Shown one piece after another: positions 17,953 through 25,384 of a stretch of DNA of 64,000 nucleotides. The stretch covers positions 1-64,000 of the forward strand of contig JAKAFB010000001.1 of assembly GCA_021818105.1 (NCBI GenBank). The letters run 5' to 3'. Position 1 is the first letter of the stretch. Each line of letters opens with the position of its first letter. The position numbers and the translations under genes were made by a program. The notes under the pieces were generated by a model, which saw nothing but the letters and a program-made list of their open reading frames with translations, searched no databases and was not told the DNA's origin. This stretch comes from Acidobacteriota bacterium (GTDB lineage: Bacteria > Acidobacteriota > Terriglobia > Terriglobales > Acidobacteriaceae).

Positions 17953-18549
17953 ATTTCGGCAATCATCTTAAGTGCCACTTGCACGGTGATATTGCCCGCT
18001 GTCATTGAAACCTAATGCACCGTTAACGTCCGAGACGGATTTGTGGGAAGTAATGGTGTGAGACATTGACTCAGCCAAGTCAGTCAAGTCTGCGCAAGCC
18101 CATTTCTCCTGCGATGCGCAGCGTTGCCCAGTGTTGGAAGTATGAAGCAGATACAAGACTTGTTTCCAGGATCACGACGTCGATTTAACCATGCTTCACA
18201 AAGCGTACTGCTACATGGCTGTCTGCGCGAAGACGCAGATCCCGACCAAAGGTAGAACTTCTAGCCATTCGCCAATCCGGAAACGGCTAGCAATGGAGTG
18301 AGTCACGTACAGCTTCTTCATCGTGGGGAAAGTGTGCTTTGATCCTGGATCACGTTTTGCAAGTGCACGCTCTCTTTCAAACCGGCAACAAACGTAGAGC
18401 GATTCATTCGTCAATGTCAAGTTAATTATTGGAAGCTGTCAATAATATCTGCACATCTTAGTAAGCGATTATTGATACATTAATAAACGATCTCTGAGCC
18501 ACTTCAAGCTAGCTTAGCTTTGGTCTGCGACATATTGGCGTGTCCGAAG

Positions 18550-18591
18550 TTGTGTGCCAGTGAAGAGTTAGTATAGCGCAGCTATTGAAGG
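18550..18591. repeat. left copy of imperfect direct repeat bracketing the island
   Basis: TGTGCCAGTGA-AGAGTTAGTATAGCGCA here matches TGTACCAGTGAGATTGTTAGTGTAGCGCA at 28643-28671 at about 24 of 29 positions, in the same orientation. The right copy lies just beyond the 3' end of the truncated IS3 transposase, so both may be IS-end sequences. The pair brackets the recombinase cassette and the ATPase operon. Confidence 0.5.
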
Positions 18592-18687
18592 GCTGATGGG
18601 CCCGGCGATTTCTGTACCAATTGTTGTGAGAGATTCTGAAACGTTGAAGGAGCAAGGGATAGGGAACGTGAGGTGAGTGGCTTACTC

Positions 18688-19422
18688 CTATGGAGTAGGT
18701 CGAGAGGAGCTTCGGCTTCTAGCCGACACTTCTTTCACTGGTTCGCTGAGTTCACCACTCTTCAGCCTTCGAGTGAGCCAGTTCTTACTGATCCTGGTTT
18801 CCAGAAGGACCCAATCTTTCCAGTCCATTTGAGTTCGTGATCGCGTCCACCTCAAAATGGAATCTCGCACAATCCTTAACTTTGCGGCATGGTCGTCCGC
18901 GCGTCTCTTTCGATTCACCTCGAGCGCCGTGTGCCTTAAGCCGCACCGTTTGGAGCAGTACACCCTATGCCGTCTGTTCTCCTTGACGAAATACTTCCCA
19001 CATTTCAGGCACGGCCCTCCCAATTGAGTGTTGAACGGATTCAGCAGGAAATCTAGGAAGAGGCCAAGAGCAGTAGTCGTGGGATCGGCAGGATCCAAGG
19101 ATTCCGAAACCGGCAAATAAAATAGCCGCGCGGTGGGGCCTTTTGTGGGTATAAGGCCTGCGGAGAACTTCTGAGCGGCCTTTGCGAGGACGGAATCTGA
19201 CTGGAGCAGTTTCTCCACATTCGGTCCGGACGACCGCCATGCTTCGACAAGCCGCCGTAATTCCCGTTGCGTGGGTCGGTAGTCCTTGAGAACTCCCTGC
19301 CACCCACTGGCTGTTGGAACGGGGAACCGAAAGAACTCAGTATTCAAAGGTTCGACAAACCTTCTCAATCCCTCTAAATCGGGGGTGATGAGGAGAACGG
19401 AACCTGATGTAGATCGCTTCAT
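18688..19422 (-). CDS. Zn-finger protein (CGNR-like C-terminal Cys cluster)
   Basis: 244 residues from ATG 19422, chosen because the longer ORF runs over the divergent methyltransferase start and because the AT-rich run TTTACATACTTTCAC just upstream looks like promoter. The N-terminal 150 residues have no recognised domain (LLITPDLEGLRRFVEPLN near 10). Near 160-185 CLKCGKYFVKENRRHRVYCS-KRC gives a C-x2-C-x(n)-C-x3-C finger like those ending CGNR/ABATE-type regulators, followed by a basic helix. It is probably a DNA-binding regulator or accessory factor of the adjacent cassette (inference from position). Confidence 0.6.
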   Translation of the reverse strand: MKRSTSGSVLLITPDLEGLRRFVEPLNTEFFRFPVPTASGWQGVLKDYRPTQRELRRLVEAWRSSGPNVEKLLQSDSVLAKAAQKFSAGLIPTKGPTARLFYLPVSESLDPADPTTTALGLFLDFLLNPFNTQLGGPCLKCGKYFVKENRRHRVYCSKRCGLRHTALEVNRKRRADDHAAKLRIVRDSILRWTRSRTQMDWKDWVLLETRISKNWLTRRLKSGELSEPVKEVSARSRSSSRPTP

Positions 19423-19526
19423 TGAGTCCGTAAAATAGTGAAAGTATGTAAATCGTATTTTAGCACTTTCGTAAAGCACTTGAACTACGGTTTCAGTTGA
19501 AGGACTCTGTTGGCAGGGGGACGAGC

Positions 19527-20873
19527 ATGCATCCTGCCAGGGCAACCTCGGGGCGACTACGGGAAGAACGCACGACGATAGAACATCTGCCTGTAGGCGA
19601 TTTGAAACCGCAACTTCAGAACGCCCGCACCCACACCAAGCACCAGATCCGCCAGATCGCCGAGAGTATCCGCGTCTTCGGCTGGACGAACCCGATTCTT
19701 GTGGACGCGGAAAACCGCATCATTGCCGGTCACGGCCGCGTCGAGGCAGCGAAGCTGCTGGGCATGGACCAGGTGCCAACGATCCGGCTCGAGAGCCTGA
19801 CCGAGGACCAAATCCGGGCCTACGTCATCGCTGACAACAAGCTCGCGGAAAACGCCGGCTGGGACCATTCCATCCTTGCCATCGAGCTTCAGCATCTTAT
19901 GACGCTCGATGTGGCGGATTTCGATGTGACGATCACGGGCTTCGAGGTGCCGGAGATCGACTTGATCCTGGAAGCCGGGAAGGAGGAGGAAGATGCAGAC
20001 CCAGAGCCTCAGTTTGATCAACCGTCCGTGACAGAGCCAGATGACCTCTGGTTGCTCGGCAAACATCGCATCCTTTGCGGCAATGCACTCCGCGAGGAGA
20101 GCTACCGAACGTTGATGGGAAAGAGCCGCGCAGCGGCTGTCTTTACCGACCCACCATTTAACGTCAAGATTGATGGCCACGCGACTGGAAACGGGACGGT
20201 CCGGCATCGCGAGTTCGCCATGGCATCGGGCGAGATGAGCGAAGCGGAGTACGTGGCGTTCCTGAACAACAGTCTGCGTTTGCTCGCAACCTTCAGCGCC
20301 AACAGTTCCGTGCACTACGTCTGCATCGATTGGCGGCACGTGCGTGATTTGATCGCAGCCGGCGAACAGAACTATGACGAAGTCCTCAACCTGTGTGTCT
20401 GGGTCAAGAACCAGGGCGGGATGGGAAGCTTCTACCGCTCGCAGCATGAGCTGGTTGCGGTCTTCCGTAAGGGAAAAGGGCCTCACCGCAACAATATCCA
20501 GCTTGGCCAGTTCGGCCGGAACCGCACCAATGTCTGGCAGTATCCCGGGATCCAGACGCTGTCCCGGCAGAGCGAGGAAGGGAACTTGCTTGCCTTGCAC
20601 CCGACCGTCAAGCCCGTTGCTATGGTCGCCGACGCGATTCTGGACTGCACGGCAAGAGGCGAGATCGTACTGGATGCGTTCCTTGGATCGGGCACGACGC
20701 TGATGGCGGCCGAGCGCGTGGGCCGCATCTGCTGCGGTATCGAGATCGATCCGATCTACGTCGATGTGGCCATCCGCCGCTGGCAGAACCTGACCGGGGA
20801 AGCGGCCATCCATGCCGTAACGGGCAAGCGATTCGCCGAGATGGCTCAGCTGCGGGAGGTGGCCCATGTCTGA
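19527..20873 (+). CDS. ParB-like nuclease domain fused to DNA methyltransferase
   Basis: 448 residues from ATG 19527, six bases after AGGGGG; the track start is a TTG that overlaps the divergent gene. The N-terminal ParB/Srx-like domain shows ENRIIAGHGRVEAAKLLG near 60 and ADNKLAENAGWD near 100. The C-terminal methyltransferase has TDPPFNVKIDG near 205 (DPPY motif, N4-cytosine or N6-adenine type) and LDAFLGSGTTLMAAE near 380, followed by GIEIDPIYVDVAIRRW (SAM site). Such fusions occur in phages and mobile elements and usually lack a partner restriction enzyme. The gene overlaps the next by 8 bases. It probably methylates the element's DNA for self-protection or control. Confidence 0.92.
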   Translation: MHPARATSGRLREERTTIEHLPVGDLKPQLQNARTHTKHQIRQIAESIRVFGWTNPILVDAENRIIAGHGRVEAAKLLGMDQVPTIRLESLTEDQIRAYVIADNKLAENAGWDHSILAIELQHLMTLDVADFDVTITGFEVPEIDLILEAGKEEEDADPEPQFDQPSVTEPDDLWLLGKHRILCGNALREESYRTLMGKSRAAAVFTDPPFNVKIDGHATGNGTVRHREFAMASGEMSEAEYVAFLNNSLRLLATFSANSSVHYVCIDWRHVRDLIAAGEQNYDEVLNLCVWVKNQGGMGSFYRSQHELVAVFRKGKGPHRNNIQLGQFGRNRTNVWQYPGIQTLSRQSEEGNLLALHPTVKPVAMVADAILDCTARGEIVLDAFLGSGTTLMAAERVGRICCGIEIDPIYVDVAIRRWQNLTGEAAIHAVTGKRFAEMAQLREVAHV

Positions 20874-21291
20874 AAGCGAGCTGCCCTACGAGGTCGGCTA
20901 CGGCAGGCCACCCAAGGCAAGCCAGTTTCAGAAGGGGGCTTCCGGGAATCCCAAAGGCCGCCCGAAGGGTGCCAAGAACCTGAGCACGATTGTGATGAAG
21001 GAGAGCCGTCAGCGGGTACGCGTCAACGGTCCGGGCGGCTCGCGCACGGTGACCAAACTCGAAGCCAGTGTCATGCAGTTAACCAACAAGGCTGCCCAGG
21101 GAGAACTCCGCGCAATGCGGGAGTACCTGAACTTGGTAGGGCGTTCGGAGGAAGAGCTCCAGTCCGCATCGACGCCACTCGCGATAGATGAACTCGACCA
21201 ACGCACGATGGAAAGCCTCCGTCGGCGTATGGCCGCCATCAAGGATCAGACCGTAACTGACAACCAGAACCAAACGACGGAGGAGGAATGA
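20866..21291 (+). CDS. DUF5681 protein, likely terminase small-subunit-like
   Basis: 141 residues. The N-terminal GYGRPPKASQFQKGASGNPKG and GRPKGAKN stretch is the DUF5681 hallmark, a basic, glycine-rich DNA-contacting segment. A helical C-terminal half follows. In known arrangements this family is encoded just before a terminase large subunit and is thought to take the small-subunit role of DNA recognition (inference). It overlaps the methyltransferase by 8 bases and the terminase by 4. Confidence 0.88.
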   Translation: MSESELPYEVGYGRPPKASQFQKGASGNPKGRPKGAKNLSTIVMKESRQRVRVNGPGGSRTVTKLEASVMQLTNKAAQGELRAMREYLNLVGRSEEELQSASTPLAIDELDQRTMESLRRRMAAIKDQTVTDNQNQTTEEE

Positions 21292-22760
21292 TGTCAAGTG
21301 AAATGGAAATCAGTATGCAAGATTATCGGATGCTTCTGCGTTATGATTTTCGGACATTTCTGGAACGAGCGTTCCATGAGTTGAACTCGCAAGCCAACTT
21401 CATCTCGGGCCGGTACATCGATCTGCTGGCTGCAACACTCGAAAAGTGTCGGACAGGGAAGACCAAGCGGCTGATTCTCAACCTTCCGCCGCGGACCTTG
21501 AAGTCGCATGCAGCCAGCGTCGCCTATCCGGCCTGGCTGCTCGGCCATGATCCGGCGAAACAGATCATCTGTGCCAGCTACGGGCAGGATCTGGCTGACA
21601 AGCACGCTCGCGACTGCCGTACCTTGATGAGCTCGGCATTCTACAGAGGCCTTTTCCCTCGGACGGTGCTCTCGTCCGATAGGGTGGCCGTCAACGACTT
21701 CCTGACGACAGCTCAGGGCGTTCGCATGGCAACCTCGGTCAATGGTGTGTTGACTGGACGAGGAGCCGACATTCTCATCCTGGACGACATCCTGAAGCCG
21801 GACGATGCGCTTTCGGAGACGCGGCGCAAGTCTGCCAACGAATGGTATTTCAACACGCTTCTCAGCCGGCTGAACAGCAAGGATCATGGCGTCATCATCA
21901 TCGTGATGCAGCGACTCCATGAGGATGATCTGGTGGGTGTGGTGACGGAGGCGGAGCCCTGGGAGGTACTCTCTCTGCCTGCCATCGCCGAAGAGGACGA
22001 GTGCATTCCGTTTGAAGGGCTGCTTGGGGCCGATCGCTTCGTTCGCAAGGCGGGCGAGGCACTGCATCCGGAACGCGACTCGGTTGAAACCTATCATCGT
22101 ATTCGGGAGTCGGTGGGTGAGTACATCTTCCAGAGCCAGTACCAACAGCGTCCTGTGCCGCGGGAGGGCGGTCTGATCAAGCGGCAGTGGCTGCGATACT
22201 ACAAGCTTGGCCAACTGCCTGCGACCTTCGACTTTGTGCTCCAGAGCTGGGATACGGCAAGCAAGGCGGGAGAGATGAATGACTACAGCGTGGGTACAAC
22301 CTGGGGCCTCAGTGACGGCAAGATCTACCTGCTGGAGGTCTTTCGGTGGAAGGTGAACTTTCCGGAGTTGAAGCGTGCCGTGATTGATCTCTACAGAAAA
22401 TACAATCCTTCGAACGTGCTGATTGAGGACAAGGCTTCCGGAACGGCACTGATCCAAGAGCTGAAGAGTGGGGGCATCTATGGAGTTGAGTGCTACCGAC
22501 CGGAGCCGGGGAGCGACAAAATGGCCCGGTTTGCGGCCCAGGCTATTAAATTCGAAGCCGGCCAAATCCTCTTGCCTGACCAGGCACCGTGGCTGGAAGA
22601 ATATGTCCGAGAGATCACTGGATTTCCTGGGACCAAATACGACGACCAGGTCGATTCGACGTCACAGGCTCTGGCATTTCTCGCGACAAAGGCAAGCGGT
22701 TTCTCGTTCTTGGACGCACTGGTCAGGATGTGTCCGCCGAGGGTGCATGAAACCTGCTGA
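21288..22760 (+). CDS. phage-type terminase large subunit (orphan)
   Basis: 490 residues. The N-terminal packaging ATPase is recognisable from LILNLPPRTLKSHAAS near 58-73 (Walker A region, degenerate), ASYGQDLADKHARDCRTL near 95 and ADILILDDILKPDDA near 160 (Walker B). The C-terminal RNase H-like nuclease has FVLQSWDTASK near 315 and KYDDQVDSTSQAL near 460, giving the acidic residues for metal binding. In phages it cuts and pumps DNA into capsids. Here no portal, capsid or tail gene lies nearby, so either it serves another process in this mobile cassette or it is a remnant. The start is ATG 21288 (or 21291) behind GGAGGAGG. Confidence 0.92.
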   Translation: MMSSEMEISMQDYRMLLRYDFRTFLERAFHELNSQANFISGRYIDLLAATLEKCRTGKTKRLILNLPPRTLKSHAASVAYPAWLLGHDPAKQIICASYGQDLADKHARDCRTLMSSAFYRGLFPRTVLSSDRVAVNDFLTTAQGVRMATSVNGVLTGRGADILILDDILKPDDALSETRRKSANEWYFNTLLSRLNSKDHGVIIIVMQRLHEDDLVGVVTEAEPWEVLSLPAIAEEDECIPFEGLLGADRFVRKAGEALHPERDSVETYHRIRESVGEYIFQSQYQQRPVPREGGLIKRQWLRYYKLGQLPATFDFVLQSWDTASKAGEMNDYSVGTTWGLSDGKIYLLEVFRWKVNFPELKRAVIDLYRKYNPSNVLIEDKASGTALIQELKSGGIYGVECYRPEPGSDKMARFAAQAIKFEAGQILLPDQAPWLEEYVREITGFPGTKYDDQVDSTSQALAFLATKASGFSFLDALVRMCPPRVHETC

Positions 22761-22851
22761 CCGCTGATGTTTCCCTAACTTGTTCGGGAGAAGTTCGCTT
22801 GACTCTTTGCCTCTTCAGAGGGGAAATGGACACCGGAGAGGAGAATCCCCG

Positions 22852-23295
22852 GTGTCCGAAGATTTGGAGCGAGAGATTGCGGAGTTACCCAGCCTGAACC
22901 TGGCCCAGCTCAAGGCCAAATGGCGGGAGCGGCTGAAGCAGCCCCCGCCAAACCACGTCCGCAAGCAGCTGTTGGTGCCGCTTCTGGCCTACAAGCTCCA
23001 GGAACAGGTCTATGGGGGCCTCAAGCGGGAGACCCGGCGCCACCTCGAGAAACTGGCCGCAGCCTATCGCCGAAACCCCAACCGGACACCGCGGATTCAG
23101 GGCTCGCAGCGGATCAAGCCTGGGACAAGGCTACTTCGCGAATGGGATGGCAAAACCCATCAGGTCGTGGTCGTCGAAGGTGGCTTTGAGTACGAGGGCC
23201 AGCGCTATCGGAGCCTCTCGGTGATCGCCCGGGAGATCACCGGCACCCGCTGGTCCGGCCCCCTGTTCTTCGGGATCAGGGCAGGCCGCTCATGA
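22852..23295 (+). CDS. DUF2924 protein
   Basis: 147 residues from GTG 22852, which is preceded by GGAGAGGAG; the track start is a TTG further upstream. It matches the DUF2924 family: ELPSLNLAQLKAKWRERLK near the N-terminus, LAYKLQEQVYGGL near 45, GTRLLREWDGKTHQVVVVEG near 85-105, and the end ITGTRWSGPLFFGI. The family is nearly always encoded directly before a large serine recombinase and probably assists recombination or target-site handling; the function is unproven. It overlaps the recombinase by 4 bases. Confidence 0.9.
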   Translation: MSEDLEREIAELPSLNLAQLKAKWRERLKQPPPNHVRKQLLVPLLAYKLQEQVYGGLKRETRRHLEKLAAAYRRNPNRTPRIQGSQRIKPGTRLLREWDGKTHQVVVVEGGFEYEGQRYRSLSVIAREITGTRWSGPLFFGIRAGRS

Positions 23296-25043
23296 AGACC
23301 AAAGACCGCCGCGCGATTCGCTGTGCCGTCTACACCCGCAAATCTTCCGAGGAGGGACTCGAACAGTCCTTCAACTCCCTCGATGCGCAACGCGAGGCCT
23401 GTCTTGCCTTCATCCAAAGCCAGCGCCAGGAGGGCTGGCGGGCGATTGAAACCCATTATGACGACGGTGGCTTCTCCGGTGGCACCATGGATCGGCCTGC
23501 CCTGAAACAGCTTCTCGCAGATATCGAAGCCCGCAAGGTCGATACGGTTGTGGTCTATAAGGTGGACCGGCTGACGCGTAGCCTGGCTGACTTTGCCAAG
23601 ATCATTGAAGCCTTTGATGCCCGCGAGGTCAGCTTCGTCTCTGTCACCCAGCAATTCAATACCACCTCCTCCATGGGCCGGCTGACCCTGAATGTCCTGC
23701 TCTCCTTCGCGCAGTTTGAGCGGGAGGTGACCGGAGAGCGGATCCGGGACAAGATAGCTGCCTCAAAGCGCAAAGGTATGTGGATGGGAGGAAACATCCC
23801 CCTGGGCTATGACCTCGAAGATCGCCATCTGGTCGTGAATAAACAGGAAGCCGAGCAGGTCCGCGAGATCTTCCGGCTCTACCTCAAGTTCGGCTGCGTT
23901 AAGAGGCTGAAGGCCCATCTCGACAAGCAGGGCATCAGAAGCAAGGTCCGTGTGAGCAAAGCCGGCAGAACATCGGGTGGAAAGTCCTTCTCGCGCGGTG
24001 CGCTCTACAAGCTTCTTGGCAACCGGACGTATCTGGGTGAGGTTCCGCACAAGGAAGACTCCTATCCAGGCGAGCACGAGGCCATCGTTGACAAAGAGCT
24101 GTGGGAGAAGGTGCGGGCACGGATACTGGAAGGGATTCGTGGGCAGCGGCATGGTGCCAATGCAGCCTTCCCGAGTCTGTTGCGGGGATTGGTGTATGAC
24201 GAGGAAGGGAACCGCTTCACGCCATCCCATGCCGTCAAGCGTGGCAAGCGGTACCGCTACTACACATCGCAGCAGGTAATCGAAGACGTAGACGCGGCAC
24301 TTCCATCACCCGGCAGAATCCCGGCGCGGGAACTCGAAAAGGTAGTACTAGCCGAGATCAAACAGTTCCTGGCGTCTCCTGACAGGGTAGTGAATGCGCT
24401 GGACGGTGCAGACGATGACGTGGCCAGCACGCGCTACCTGATCGATGCGGCCCGCAAGGAGTCTCATCTGTTCGACTCGAAGACCCATACGGTGCTCAGC
24501 GAGTGGCTGGCCGACGTTGTGGAGCGGATCGTGGTGCAAAAGGAGTCCATTGAAATCCGCCTGCGCCGGGAGGCTTTGCGCGTCAGGCTCCTTGAGCCGG
24601 AACATCGAAGTGGTTCACGGTCACAAGCTCATGCTCGAGACGAAGACCTGATCATCTGGACTGTACAGGGCCGGTTCCGGCGCCGCTCCGGAGAGATGCG
24701 GCTGATCATCCCGTCACACTCGCAAGGTCCGGATACAGGCCGGCAAACAACTTCCATGCTCAAAGTCGTCGCCCGGGCTCACGACTGGGTGCAGGCCATC
24801 CTGGCCGGGGAATACAAAGATCAGCGGGCGATTGCAGCGGCACTCGGCGTAAACGAACGTTACGTCAGCAATCACATCTCGGCAGCATTTCTCGCGCCGA
24901 AGATTGTGGAGCAGATCGTCGCTAGACAGGATACCCCGAACTTAGCATTGCCGCAGTTACCGGATGTCGTGTCCCTGAGTTGGAGGGAGCAGCTTGCAAG
25001 GCTGGGAAGCGCTGTTCGCGGACAGATGGACGTGTCAGAGTAA
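23292..25043 (+). CDS. large serine recombinase
   Basis: 583 residues. The N-terminal resolvase domain has CAVYTRKSSEEGLEQSFNSL near 10-30 (catalytic Ser in RKSS), then VVVYKVDRLTRSLADF near 85 and SFAQFEREVTGERIRDK near 140. A recombinase DNA-binding domain follows (GALYKLLGNRTYLGE near 235). The usual Cys pairs of the zinc ribbon are missing (SLLRGLVYDEEGNRFTPS), as in other recombinases of this cassette type. A helix-turn-helix region (AALGVNERYVSNHIS) lies near the C-terminus. It is the likely enzyme for integration and excision of the island. Confidence 0.93.
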   Translation: MKTKDRRAIRCAVYTRKSSEEGLEQSFNSLDAQREACLAFIQSQRQEGWRAIETHYDDGGFSGGTMDRPALKQLLADIEARKVDTVVVYKVDRLTRSLADFAKIIEAFDAREVSFVSVTQQFNTTSSMGRLTLNVLLSFAQFEREVTGERIRDKIAASKRKGMWMGGNIPLGYDLEDRHLVVNKQEAEQVREIFRLYLKFGCVKRLKAHLDKQGIRSKVRVSKAGRTSGGKSFSRGALYKLLGNRTYLGEVPHKEDSYPGEHEAIVDKELWEKVRARILEGIRGQRHGANAAFPSLLRGLVYDEEGNRFTPSHAVKRGKRYRYYTSQQVIEDVDAALPSPGRIPARELEKVVLAEIKQFLASPDRVVNALDGADDDVASTRYLIDAARKESHLFDSKTHTVLSEWLADVVERIVVQKESIEIRLRREALRVRLLEPEHRSGSRSQAHARDEDLIIWTVQGRFRRRSGEMRLIIPSHSQGPDTGRQTTSMLKVVARAHDWVQAILAGEYKDQRAIAAALGVNERYVSNHISAAFLAPKIVEQIVARQDTPNLALPQLPDVVSLSWREQLARLGSAVRGQMDVSE

Positions 25044-25253
25044 GAAGTGACCCCTAACCTGGACTAGAGCGCGTCCGGCAATTCGCACATCCCCGGAACG
25101 GCACGCACAAGTTCCGGATCGATGCCACTCTCCACGCTCACCAATGCTCGGCCCGTCAACTCAATGTGGATCGAACCCGAGGGAGTCACGACTGGCGAAG
25201 CCTCAGGTACCAGCCGAGTCCGTGAGAAGATGGATCAGAATGGGGAGCGCTTG

Positions 25254-25346
25254 ATGTGCGGACGTTACGGCAGACGGGCAGGCAAGCAGCGTATTGCGGA
25301 GTGGTTCCACGCTCACGATACGAATGTCTTCGATGAGTCCACCTAG
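25254..25346 (+). pseudogene. SRAP/YedK stub, 5' fragment only
   Basis: MCGRYGRRAGKQRIAEWF, continuing to VFDEST and a stop, is unmistakably the N-terminus of an SRAP (YedK/HMCES) protein, including the catalytic Cys2 that crosslinks abasic sites in single-stranded DNA. Only 30 of about 220 residues remain. It lies 210 bases after the recombinase, and the break probably marks a rearrangement at the edge of the cassette. The remaining 25044-25384 has no other gene. Confidence 0.75.
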
Positions 25347-25384
25347 CGCAGACTAAATGATGTCTATATCTGAGCTTCTGCGAC

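Larger units (their letters stand above)
17592..18687. other. long gene-poor region upstream of the DNase II operon
   Basis: About 1.1 kb without a firm gene. It must contain the promoter of the operon, but I could not single out -35/-10 boxes. A 46-codon minus-strand frame starting GTG at 17952 is protein-like and is listed separately. The rightmost part (18420-18540) is AT-rich with TTAATAAACGAT-like tracts. A repeat copy at 18550-18591 is listed separately. Confidence 0.45.

Noticed and set aside
19557-20867. 436-aa minus-strand ORF across the methyltransferase
   Set aside because: Antisense shadow; the plus strand encodes conserved ParB and methyltransferase motifs.
21294-22565. 423-aa minus-strand ORF across the terminase
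   Set aside because: Antisense shadow of a recognised gene, without family features.
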